Assembly (NCBI GenBank): GCA_944389895.1
Contig: CALXOA010000116.1
Span: forward strand, 1-48,878
Source: an uncultured Victivallis sp.
Lineage (GTDB): Bacteria > Verrucomicrobiota > Lentisphaeria > Victivallales > Victivallaceae
Reading direction: 5' to 3'
Length of the DNA stretch: 48,878 nucleotides
Under the pieces are notes generated by a model that saw only the letters and a list, made by a program, of their open reading frames with translations, made no database searches and was not told where the DNA came from. The stretch's first letter is position 1. The number at the start of each line of letters is the position of its first letter. A program made the position numbers and the translations under genes. Positions 1 through 7,540 of the stretch are shown piece by piece.

Positions 1-612
1 CAGGGGGTCATCGGCATCGTGGCCTCCCGTCTGGCGCGTGATTACAATCGCCCGACCATCGTCCTCACCATTCAGGGGGATGTCGCCTATGGCTCCGGCC
101 GCAGCGTGCCGTGCCTGAATCTGGTCGAAGTTCTTGCACAGACTTCCGGATTGCTCGACCGTTACGGCGGCCATCCGATGGCGGTCGGAATCGGTCTCAA
201 AACCGATCGGATCGCCGATTTCTTCGAAGCGATGGATCGAGAGATCCGCAAACAGATCACCTCCGCCGATCTTGAGGACTGCATCAGTTACGACGGAGAA
301 GCGGCGCTCCATGAACTGTCGCCGGAGTTCTTCCGCTATCTGGCGATGCTCTCCCCCTTCGGCCACAGCAACGTCAAGCCGGTGTTCCGCTTCAACGAGG
401 TCCAGGTGACGCGCTGTTCGATGGTCGGCGGAGCCCATACGCGCGGTACCCTGCGCAGCCGGACCGGTCAGATCGATTTCATCGCCTTCAATCGCCCGAG
501 TTCCGCCTTCTACGGGAAAATGCTTGACGTTCTGGCCACACCGCAGCTCAACCACCACCAGGGATTGGAGCAACCGCAGCTGAACATCATCGATGTCCGC
601 GAAGCCTACTGA
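1..612 (+). CDS. recJ: Single-stranded-DNA-specific exonuclease RecJ, C-terminal part
   Basis: The 5' end lies outside the window; about 203 residues remain. RecJ is a 5'-3' single-strand DNA exonuclease of recombination and mismatch repair. The visible part starts inside the DHHA1 nucleic-acid-binding domain with the RecJ signature GVIGIVASRLARDYNRPTIV, followed by the substrate-gripping RYGGHPMAVGIG motif (GGH) and then the C-terminal OB-fold region containing the typical LSPFGHSNVKPVF segment. The catalytic DHH domain is upstream and not seen. The gene ends at TGA 610-612, just ahead of a strong shared terminator, and converges with the rhamnosidase gene. Assignment rests on recognised family motifs. 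Confidence 0.93.
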   Translation, partial: QGVIGIVASRLARDYNRPTIVLTIQGDVAYGSGRSVPCLNLVEVLAQTSGLLDRYGGHPMAVGIGLKTDRIADFFEAMDREIRKQITSADLEDCISYDGEAALHELSPEFFRYLAMLSPFGHSNVKPVFRFNEVQVTRCSMVGGAHTRGTLRSRTGQIDFIAFNRPSSAFYGKMLDVLATPQLNHHQGLEQPQLNIIDVREAY

Positions 613-634
613 AGCGCCCCGCGGCGGTATCAAC

Positions 635-675
635 AGAAACGGCGGACTCCCGGACAGGGGAGTCCCGCCGTTTCT
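635..675. terminator. Bidirectional terminator between recJ and the GH78 gene
   Basis: A 17-bp inverted repeat (left arm 635-651, right arm 658-675 with one bulged C) encloses a short GGACAG loop. The arms end in AGAAA/TTTCT, so a T-rich tract follows the stem in one direction and a weaker one in the other. It lies between two convergent genes and can end both transcripts. Confidence 0.8.
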
Positions 676-695
676 CTTTCCCGGGAGGCCTCCGG

Positions 696-2348
696 TCAGA
701 CGGTACGGATCTCCTTCGGAACCTTGATCAACTTGCGCTGCCGGTTTCCGATCCGGCGAACCGAAATCTCAATCGGCCCGAAGGGCGTGGGTACTGCCCC
801 CTCCACTCTTTTGAGTCCGGCAAGTTCCGGAGCAAACTTCACCTGGAGAAACCCCGGAGCCAACGGACGAACTCCGAGAACTTTCTCCGTCAGAAACGCG
901 GTCGGCCCCCCCGCCCAGCCGTGGCAGAGGCTGTGGCGCAGCCCCTTGTAACAATGTTTGCCGAAATCGCCGTGAATGTCTTTTTTGCCGGGAACCGGAA
1001 GTTCGTCGATCCGGAAACTGTTCTGTGTCCAGGAGAGATCAAAATCCTCCCAGAAGGTGGTCGCCCCGAAATCCAGCATTCCTCCCCAGTAACTCCGAAT
1101 CACCTCAAGCGCACCCGCGGTATCGCCGGCGGCGGCACGGGCAAGAAGCACGAAATAGCCGTAGAAAGTACTGATTCCGCGATCCGGATCGACCTTCAAA
1201 ATCCGTTCATTGAGCGCAACCGGATCCGCCACGCCCCCCAGAACCTGCATTGCCGCGGCGATCTTGTTGCCACCGCAATCGGGAGCCACCCCCCGCAATC
1301 CTGCCGCAGCCTTTTCACAGCGCCGTGCCAGTACCGGTTCCTCAAGCTCAAGAGCGAGCCGACTGCCGCAATCGAGGGTCCAGGCGAGCAATCCCTGCAA
1401 CCCGGCATGCCGGGACACGTCATCCTCGGCCGTCGACCAGTCGAGAAAACGCCACTCCGTGAGAGCCTCCGCTCCATCCGGCCCGATACATTCGAGCAGC
1501 CTTGCCAACAGGATCCGCAATTCACGGCCCTGTTCTTTCAAATAAGCGTAATCGCCGCGGTAAAAGTAGAGGTCATGCTGGCAGATCACCCACCAGCAGG
1601 AGTAACTCGAAGCGGTATTCATCCACTTGTCGTGAGGCGTCCGATCCCGGATGAAATCAAGGCTCCTGCGAATCAGCGCCGTGTCGTCGAAGACACTCAT
1701 GAAAGTCCGGACCTCGGGGTAGAGATCGCCCATCCAGACTAACCGATCACGCTTTACTCCGTCATAGATGTAATCCTGGCAGTTGAGATGGACGGTGTAG
1801 GCGCCGACTTCCCAGATCCGGTTCAACCGGGCATCGTCGGACTCAAACCGTCCTGCATATTCAAAATCACGATAGACGGCGGTCACACAGACACCGATCA
1901 GCTCAAGTGCACGCTTCTCCCTCCGCGGCACCTCGATCCTGACAAATCGAAATGCGGAGTGGCCGAGATTGAGTTGCCCGAGCATCGGCATATCCACCTC
2001 AAACTGGTGGACTGCATGATCAAGCGTCGGCGTGCCAAGTGTTTCCGAGACCGACTCCCCGAGCGTCACCCGCATCCGGACCGGCCTGCCGCCCATCGGC
2101 CCCGAGTTCACCGTGAGAAGCCCGTGCAGTTCCACTCCGAAATCGAGGAGCAGTTCCTCTCCCGGCGGAATGACGCAGAGCTCCGGATCATAATGGCAGA
2201 AGCTCTGGACGTTGACCCTGCCGACCACTGCGTCGGAGTTGACGACTCCGGCACTCTGCCGGACCACACGAACCGGCGGGACGTAGCGCCGGACCTTCTC
2301 ATCGGCCACTGCGCCGACATACTGCAATTTCCGGGAAGTTGTGTTCAT
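696..2348 (-). CDS. GH78-type alpha-L-rhamnosidase, compact form
   Basis: The protein has 550 residues and no signal peptide, so it is probably cytoplasmic and acts on imported oligosaccharides. The diagnostic segment is DGVKRDRLVWMGDLYPE near residue 197, the hallmark of the (alpha/alpha)6 barrel of family GH78, where acidic residues near this motif take part in rhamnoside hydrolysis. A jelly-roll region (about 50-160) precedes the barrel (about 165-480) and a small C-terminal beta domain (about 490-545) closes it. Many GH78 enzymes are near 900 residues, so this one lacks extra N-terminal modules. A promoter-like TTGAAA-17-TATTTT lies upstream (minus strand, 2469-2441). It may be a single-gene unit; the gcv genes upstream are unrelated in function. 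Substrate specificity is inferred from family only. Confidence 0.8.
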   Translation of the reverse strand: MNTTSRKLQYVGAVADEKVRRYVPPVRVVRQSAGVVNSDAVVGRVNVQSFCHYDPELCVIPPGEELLLDFGVELHGLLTVNSGPMGGRPVRMRVTLGESVSETLGTPTLDHAVHQFEVDMPMLGQLNLGHSAFRFVRIEVPRREKRALELIGVCVTAVYRDFEYAGRFESDDARLNRIWEVGAYTVHLNCQDYIYDGVKRDRLVWMGDLYPEVRTFMSVFDDTALIRRSLDFIRDRTPHDKWMNTASSYSCWWVICQHDLYFYRGDYAYLKEQGRELRILLARLLECIGPDGAEALTEWRFLDWSTAEDDVSRHAGLQGLLAWTLDCGSRLALELEEPVLARRCEKAAAGLRGVAPDCGGNKIAAAMQVLGGVADPVALNERILKVDPDRGISTFYGYFVLLARAAAGDTAGALEVIRSYWGGMLDFGATTFWEDFDLSWTQNSFRIDELPVPGKKDIHGDFGKHCYKGLRHSLCHGWAGGPTAFLTEKVLGVRPLAPGFLQVKFAPELAGLKRVEGAVPTPFGPIEISVRRIGNRQRKLIKVPKEIRTV

Positions 2349-2440
2349 GGAAAAATCCCGGCGGATACGACTTGCGCCGCACTCCCCGCCATTTGTTTCT
2401 GAGTGATGAAATATAACCGAACAAATGAATCCGAAATCGT

Positions 2441-2469
2441 AAAATAATCCATCACGCGGACGTTTTCAA
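2441..2469 (-). promoter_or_regulatory. Putative sigma-70 promoter of the GH78 gene
   Basis: On the minus strand TTGAAA (2469-2464) is followed after 17 bases by TATTTT (2446-2441), about 90 bases before the start codon at 2348. A weak AT-rich inverted repeat (TTTTCTT 2504-2510 / AAGAAAA 2519-2525) lies just upstream and may end the gcv transcript. Confidence 0.5.
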
Positions 2470-2531
2470 GTACTCCGGAATCAGACATGAATTTTTCAGT
2501 TGCTTTTCTTCTGTCACAAAGAAAAATCCCC

Positions 2532-3983
2532 TCATAAATCGGCCAGAACCGGTTTCCGGGCGGCGGCAGTCTCATCCAGCCTGCCGACCGGTGTCGAGAC
2601 CGGCGCGCTGTGAAGCGACGCAGGATCCTGCCGCGCCACCTCCGCCAGAGCCAGCATCGCCGCAATGAAGCCGTCAAGCGTCTCCCTGCTCTCGGTTTCC
2701 GTCGGTTCAACCATCAGCGCCTCCGGGACAATCAGCGGGAAATACATCGTCGGTGGATGAAATCCCCGGTCGATCAACCCCTTGGCGATGTCCAACGCAT
2801 GCACCCCGCACTCCCCGGCCAGTTTCTCCGCCGACAACACACACTCATGCATGCAGGGGCGGGCGTATTTCGGCGGATAAACATCGCGCAGCTTCGCAAG
2901 TACATAGTTGGCATTGAGCACCGCGTTCTCACTGACCCGCCGGAATCCCTCGCGCCCGAGCGTCAACATGTAGGCGTATGCCTTCAGAATCACTCCGAAG
3001 TTCCCGTAGAAGGGAGCAATGTAGCCGATGCTCTCAGGGAAGTCGTATTCCAGGGAATAGGTCCCGTCCGCCCGTTTCGCAACCCGGGAAACCGGCAGGA
3101 AGGGAACCAGCTCCGGCTTCACCGCCACCGGCCCCGCGCCGGGTCCCCCGCCGCCGTGCGGAGTCGAGAAACTCTTGTGCAGATTCACATGCATCACGTC
3201 GAAGCCGAGGTCTCCGGGGCGCACCCGACCGACGATCGCGTTGAAGTTCGCACCGTCACAATAGGCAAGTCCCCCCGCCTCGTGCACCATCCGGGTGATC
3301 GTCGCCACATTGGGGTCGAAAAGCCCGAGCGTGTTCGGGCAGGTCAACATCAGTCCGGCGACCTTTTCGTCCAGCTTCGCCGCGAGATCAGCCAGATCGA
3401 CGTTGCCGTCGGCATCGGTTGCAACCTCCCGGCACTGGAACCCGGCCATTGCGGCCGAAGCCGGATTGGTTCCGTGCGCGGCATCCGGAATCAGCATCAC
3501 GGAGCGTTCCGCGGCCCCGCGGGAACGATGCCAGGCGGCGATCAGCATCACCCCCGTCAGCTCTCCGTGCGCCCCGGCCATGGGCTGCATCGTACACTCG
3601 GCAAAGCCGGTCAGATCCGCGAGGATGCTCTGCGTCTCGTAGATCACCGCCAACGCCCCCTGCGTCAACGCGCCGCCATGCCGCAGCTGCGGCAGCAGCG
3701 GATGCAGATCGGCGAATCCGGGAAGCGCCGCGATCTTCTCGTGAAACTTCGGATTGTACTTCATCGTACACGAGCCGAGAGGATAGAAGTGGCTGTCCAC
3801 ACTGAAATTCAATCGAGACAACCGCGTAAAATGGCGAACCACATCGAGTTCGGAGAGCTCCGGCAGTTCCGCCGGCACACTTCTGCGCATCGTTTCCGGA
3901 ATCGCATCCGCCACCGGGACCTCGGGATGCGGCAGAGTCGAGCCGCGGCGCCCCGGCCTGCTCAAATCAAAAATCAATTCCAT
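2532..3983 (-). CDS. gcvPB: Glycine dehydrogenase (decarboxylating) subunit 2, P-protein beta
   Basis: The 483-residue protein is the PLP-binding half of the split P-protein of the glycine cleavage system, which decarboxylates glycine and passes the aminomethyl group to lipoyl-GcvH in the cytoplasm. The motif HVNLHKSFSTPHGGGGPG supplies the Schiff-base lysine, Lys270, and the N-terminus contains the family-typical FYPLGSCTMKYNPK segment. GGAGG stands 7-8 bases before ATG at 3983. The start overlaps the end of gcvPA by 10 bases, indicating translational coupling. Length and motifs are normal for the family. It is the last gene of gcvH-gcvPA-gcvPB. Confidence 0.96.
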   Translation of the reverse strand: MELIFDLSRPGRRGSTLPHPEVPVADAIPETMRRSVPAELPELSELDVVRHFTRLSRLNFSVDSHFYPLGSCTMKYNPKFHEKIAALPGFADLHPLLPQLRHGGALTQGALAVIYETQSILADLTGFAECTMQPMAGAHGELTGVMLIAAWHRSRGAAERSVMLIPDAAHGTNPASAAMAGFQCREVATDADGNVDLADLAAKLDEKVAGLMLTCPNTLGLFDPNVATITRMVHEAGGLAYCDGANFNAIVGRVRPGDLGFDVMHVNLHKSFSTPHGGGGPGAGPVAVKPELVPFLPVSRVAKRADGTYSLEYDFPESIGYIAPFYGNFGVILKAYAYMLTLGREGFRRVSENAVLNANYVLAKLRDVYPPKYARPCMHECVLSAEKLAGECGVHALDIAKGLIDRGFHPPTMYFPLIVPEALMVEPTETESRETLDGFIAAMLALAEVARQDPASLHSAPVSTPVGRLDETAAARKPVLADL

Positions 3984-5314
3984 AACACCGCCTCCATCGC
4001 CGCTGCAAACTGCTTGATCTCCTCACGTGTCCGTCTGCCGGTCACTGCGACCAGCAACTGGTTTCGACGCTCGGGATAGTAACGTCCGAGCGGGAATCCT
4101 GCGGCAAAACCGCGATCGATCAGCAACCCCGCCGCCTCGGCCGCATCAATCGGCAGAGACACCGCGAACTCATTGAAAAACGCTCCGCCGCCGACCGGCT
4201 CGATCCCCCGGATCTTCAGAAGCTCCCCGCGGGTGAACACCGCGTTGGCGGCACAGAGCCGCGCCGCGTCGATCAGTCCCTGCCTGCCGAGACATGCGAT
4301 GTAAATCAACGCCCGCAACGCACAGAGATTCTCGTTCGAACAGATGTTTGAAGTCGCCCCCTCGCGCCGGATATGTTGTTCGCGCGCCTGAAGCGTCAAT
4401 ACAAACCCGGCTCTTCCGGCGTGGTCGACCGCACGGCCGACCACCCGCCCCGGCATCTTGCGCATCAGTTTTTCGCGCACCGCCATGAATCCGAGGTAGG
4501 GGCCGCCGAAGGAGAGTGGAATCCCGAGGCTCTGCCCTTCCCCGGTCACCACATCAAACCCCATCTCTCCAGGTGTTTTCAACAGTGCCAGTGCGATCGG
4601 ATAGGTCGAACAAACCGTGAGCACCCCGCGGTCCCGCGCCGCCGCGGTGAAATCGCTCCACTGCTCGATGGCCCCGAAAAAGTTCGGATACTGTACCAGA
4701 ACACAGGCGGTCTCGGGAGTCAGAGCTTCAAGCAACGCCGCCTGCGCCGAAGCGTCGCCGGAGGCCGGAACTTCGACCAGCTCCACATCAAGGTTGGTCG
4801 AATAACACCGGATCATACGCCGGAAAATCGGAGAGACCGCTTCGGAAATCACCGCCCGGCGCCGCTTCGTAACCCTTACCGCCATCATCATCGCCTCAAA
4901 GAGGGCGGTTCCGCCGTCATAGAGCGACGCATTCGAAACCGGCATTCCCGTCAGGCGACAGATCATCGTCTGATATTCGTAGATCGCCTGCAAAGTTCCC
5001 TGCGACGCTTCAGCCTGGTAAGGCGTGTAAGCGGTACTGAATTCCGCACGCGAAGCCAGCTCATCCACCACCGCAGGAATCAGGTGATCATAATAACCGG
5101 CGCCGAGAAAAGTGATCAGGTCGCCGGCGTTGCGCGCGGCGAGACGGCGCAGATGGCGCACCACTTCAAACTCCGACTTCCCTTCCGGCACCCGTGCAAG
5201 TTCGGGCGGCGGCGTGGAAACCCCCGCCCGAGCCCACATCTCCCCGACGGAACCACATCCGATCGCTTCGAGCATCGCACGGCGATCATCAGCGGTGTTC
5301 GCGATATACGGCAT
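3974..5314 (-). CDS. gcvPA: Glycine dehydrogenase (decarboxylating) subunit 1, P-protein alpha
   Basis: The protein (446 residues from the chosen start) is the other half of the two-subunit P-protein. Recognisable segments are FLGAGYYDHLIPAVVDEL near residue 90, YTPYQAEASQGTLQAIYEYQ, and the RREGATSNICSNENLCAL stretch near residue 310. An upstream in-frame extension to 5362 exists, but ATG at 5314 has a perfect AAGGAGGT about 9 bases upstream and begins with the family-typical MPYIANTADDR. The gene follows gcvH after about 115 bases and overlaps gcvPB. The alpha subunit is a fold-type I homologue without the PLP lysine, as expected. Confidence 0.95.
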   Translation of the reverse strand: MPYIANTADDRRAMLEAIGCGSVGEMWARAGVSTPPPELARVPEGKSEFEVVRHLRRLAARNAGDLITFLGAGYYDHLIPAVVDELASRAEFSTAYTPYQAEASQGTLQAIYEYQTMICRLTGMPVSNASLYDGGTALFEAMMMAVRVTKRRRAVISEAVSPIFRRMIRCYSTNLDVELVEVPASGDASAQAALLEALTPETACVLVQYPNFFGAIEQWSDFTAAARDRGVLTVCSTYPIALALLKTPGEMGFDVVTGEGQSLGIPLSFGGPYLGFMAVREKLMRKMPGRVVGRAVDHAGRAGFVLTLQAREQHIRREGATSNICSNENLCALRALIYIACLGRQGLIDAARLCAANAVFTRGELLKIRGIEPVGGGAFFNEFAVSLPIDAAEAAGLLIDRGFAAGFPLGRYYPERRNQLLVAVTGRRTREEIKQFAAAMEAVLWN

Positions 5315-5429
5315 GACCAAGAACCTCCTTTTCCCCCGAATATACAAAGCCCCCGCCCGCACTCCCGGAACTCAGACGGGAAACGGGCGGGAGCACACTC
5401 CCGGTCATCGCAGCGCACCGGGCGCCGGA

Positions 5430-5807
5430 TCACTGTTTACCGAGCCGCTTGAGATACTTCTGGTAAGCATCTTCGTTCATCATGTCGTCAAGCTCGGAGT
5501 TGTCGAAATCAACCAGCCGGCACAACCATCCCTTGTCTTCCGGAGACTCATTGATCAGGCCGGGCTCGTCGGCGAGCGCCTCGTTGACCTGTGACACCGT
5601 ACCGCTGATCGGAGAATAGATGTCGGAGGAGGCCTTCACCGATTCGACCTCCCCGAGACGATCACCGATGATGAAGTCATCATCCTCCTCGGGCAATTCG
5701 ACATAGGTGATATCGCCAAGCTCATCGGCCGCATACTCGGAAATTCCGACAACCGCTTCTTCGCCGATGATTTCCACCCATTCATGATCTTCGGTGTAAT
5801 ACTTCAT
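5430..5807 (-). CDS. gcvH: Glycine cleavage system H protein
   Basis: The 125-residue protein is the lipoyl carrier that shuttles the aminomethyl group between P, T and L proteins. The lipoylated lysine is Lys58 in GEVESVKASSD, and the N-terminus YYTEDHEWVE is classical for GcvH. The reading frame extends upstream to 5864, but ATG 5807 has AGAGG a few bases before it and gives the normal family length. It is the first gene of the unit with gcvPA and gcvPB; the aminomethyltransferase gene gcvT, often placed just before gcvH, is absent from the window. A 7-bp inverted repeat lies in the leader (5864-5885). No glycine riboswitch was recognised. Confidence 0.96.
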   Translation of the reverse strand: MKYYTEDHEWVEIIGEEAVVGISEYAADELGDITYVELPEEDDDFIIGDRLGEVESVKASSDIYSPISGTVSQVNEALADEPGLINESPEDKGWLCRLVDFDNSELDDMMNEDAYQKYLKRLGKQ

Positions 5808-5863
5808 GTAATCCTCTGAAAAAGTTGTTTCCTCCCGTTCCACATCACCGACGGGCAGCCTCA

Positions 5864-5885
5864 ATTACTGTGCTCCGGCAGTAAT
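5864..5885. repeat. Inverted repeat in the gcvH leader
   Basis: ATTACTG (5864-5870) and CAGTAAT (5879-5885) are perfect 7-bp arms around an 8-base spacer, 57 bases upstream of the gcvH start. It could be a protein-binding site or a leader hairpin. No second copy was noticed. Confidence 0.4.
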
Positions 5886-6386
5886 GAACCACCAAAACAG
5901 TAAAAATCAAGTAGGTGCAACGCTATTTTTCCATTTTTTTGACGGGAAAGGAATCGTTCCACCGCCCGAAGCAAAAAAACAGGAGAGAATCATCTGTTCC
6001 ACCCGCACACCAAAGGAAACGACAGACCATGATTCCGCCCGCAGGCTCCCGTGACGAAGTGGTATAACGACAGAGCCCCTCGGATCATCGTAATTCGATG
6101 CGCAGAGCAGCCCGGCACGTCGCACTGCAGAGTTTTCCGGGACAGCGGATCGCCCGCACGGTACCCGAACCTTGTCCATGTCCGGCGGCAACAGGGCCGC
6201 CGGAATGGCGATGATTGCGCACGACCGGCAATTCGACCAATGTTTTCCTCCCTGCAAAGTTCGAATTGGTTACTGCGCCTCTGGGCCCCCTGTTACAATT
6301 GCCGGAGAATGAAGGTTGAATATCATGTCACGCATGGGAAAAAAATTCCGGAAACAATAAAATTTCACCTTTTTTGTTTTCATCAC
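5886..6386. other. Intergenic stretch with hairpins, no supported gene
   Basis: About 500 bases between the divergent gcvH and lacI-type genes carry no convincing coding sequence on either strand. Two inverted repeats stand out: CCGGCGGC (6182-6189) and GCCGCCGG (6196-6203) around a 6-base loop, and CAATTCGA (6229-6236) with TCGAATTG (6261-6268). The second half becomes very AT-rich towards the lacI promoter. I do not recognise a tRNA, riboswitch or known structural RNA. It may hold the gcvH promoter and a small structured RNA, or a decayed gene. Confidence 0.4.
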
Positions 6387-6415
6387 TTGACATTCTGATA
6401 AAAATCGATCATAAT
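6387..6415 (+). promoter_or_regulatory. Sigma-70 promoter of the cassette 1 lacI gene
   Basis: TTGACA (6387-6392) and CATAAT (6410-6415) are separated by exactly 17 bases in an AT-rich stretch, 25 bases before the start codon. The operator palindrome begins 8 bases after the -10 box. Confidence 0.75.
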
Positions 6416-6422
6416 ATTAATA

Positions 6423-6438
6423 ACTTAAAGGTTTAAGT
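6423..6438. promoter_or_regulatory. Operator 1 for the cassette 1 LacI regulator
   Basis: The palindrome ACTTAAA-GG-TTTAAGT has 7-bp arms around GG. It spans the presumed transcription start and covers the only Shine-Dalgarno-like bases (AAAGG 6427-6431), ending one base before ATG at 6440. The core CTTAAAGGTTTAAG is repeated identically at 9553-9566. The site predicts autorepression, blocking both transcription and ribosome entry. Confidence 0.7.
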
Positions 6439-6439
6439 A

Positions 6440-7540
6440 ATGAATATCTGTGAAATCGCCAGAAAATTCAACGTCTCTTCTGTGACAGTCAGCAATGCGC
6501 TGAATCACCGCAAGGGCGTCGCGGAAAAACTGGCCCGCGAAATCCGCAGCTATGCGGAGTCGGCCGGTTACCGCCCGAATTACATGGCGCGCTCCCTGCT
6601 GAGCGGTCGTACCGGCATTGTCGGGATCTGCCTCTGCGTACCGCCGTCGACGCCGTGGTATGGAGAGCTGCTCTGCCGTCTCCAGTTGCGGCTCTCTGAA
6701 GCAAATCTGTATGCGATCACGATGGTGCTGGACCCGTTCCGACGCGACGCCCGCGAGCGAAACGAAAGCTGGGCTCTGAATTTCTTCAACCAGATCAAGG
6801 CCGAAGCGGTATTGCTGGGTCCCTGCGACCAGTCGCGTTACGGCGTCGTCGCCAAAGAATATCTGGCAACCGACAAACTGGTCATCTTCGACAGCCTGGA
6901 GCCCCTGCCCTGTTCCCACCTGATGCTGGATCTGAGCGGAGGAACAGAGCAGGCGATGCAGTATCTGTACGATGCAGGCCACCGCCGGATCGGCTACTTC
7001 GGTCTGAATGCTTTTGACCGGGAGTGCTCCTCTCCCTTCACCCGTTTCGCCGCCTACCGGAAATTCCTCGAAACCCGGAATCTGATCTACAATCCGGCAA
7101 CAGTGATTCCCGCGGAAGATGCGGTCCCGACACCGGAAACCGGGATGCTCCTAAAAAAAGTGCTTTGCGGAAACAACCGGCCGACCGCTCTGCTGTGCCA
7201 CAACGACAATTTCGCCACGCTGGCTTTGAAAGTTGCCAATGAACTCGGCTTCAAGGTCCCGAAACAACTTTCCGTATTCGGGTTCGACGACCAGGCCGGC
7301 GCGTGGCTGACGACTCCCGCACTGACAACCGTGCGGTTCAACCTCGAAAATTATGTCAACGAAATCACCCGGATGGCAACCGCCATCGTCGAAAAAAACA
7401 CCGCCTGCAAACACTCCTACTGCGAAAAAGCGGAGCTGGTGATCCGAGACAGCGTGGCGAAAGCGGAAGTTCCCGACTCCCGGTCGGGATCGATTCCACA
7501 ACCGGCTCCGGCCGGGGAAAAAGTGGAGGCGGCATCATGA
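6440..7540 (+). CDS. LacI-family transcriptional regulator, cassette 1
   Basis: The 366-residue protein has an N-terminal helix-turn-helix (residues 2-25, ICEIARKFNVSSVTVSNALN), a hinge-helix region ending in MARSLLSGR, and a periplasmic-binding-protein-like effector domain (about 60-340) with the usual AGHRRIGYFG and LSVFGFDDQAGAWLTTPALT motifs. Such proteins bind palindromic operators and respond to a sugar. The matching palindromes before this gene and before the pseudopilin at 9701 are its probable sites. The stop overlaps the next start (ATGA at 7537-7540), so it is co-translated with the glycosidase-like gene. The ligand is unknown. Confidence 0.9.
   Translation: MNICEIARKFNVSSVTVSNALNHRKGVAEKLAREIRSYAESAGYRPNYMARSLLSGRTGIVGICLCVPPSTPWYGELLCRLQLRLSEANLYAITMVLDPFRRDARERNESWALNFFNQIKAEAVLLGPCDQSRYGVVAKEYLATDKLVIFDSLEPLPCSHLMLDLSGGTEQAMQYLYDAGHRRIGYFGLNAFDRECSSPFTRFAAYRKFLETRNLIYNPATVIPAEDAVPTPETGMLLKKVLCGNNRPTALLCHNDNFATLALKVANELGFKVPKQLSVFGFDDQAGAWLTTPALTTVRFNLENYVNEITRMATAIVEKNTACKHSYCEKAELVIRDSVAKAEVPDSRSGSIPQPAPAGEKVEAAS

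Noticed and set aside
5886..6100. Possible glycine riboswitch before gcvH
   Set aside because: I looked on both strands for the conserved GGAGAG, CCGAAGG and CAGGCAAA blocks; only scattered partial matches occur, not in order and not on the right strand.
5907..6257. Minus-strand open frame of 116 codons between gcvH and lacI
   Set aside because: No recognisable motif, and it crosses the two inverted repeats. A decayed gene cannot be excluded.
6250..6275. GTTCGAAT resembling a tRNA T-loop
   Set aside because: There is no matching stem, acceptor arm or anticodon arm around it.
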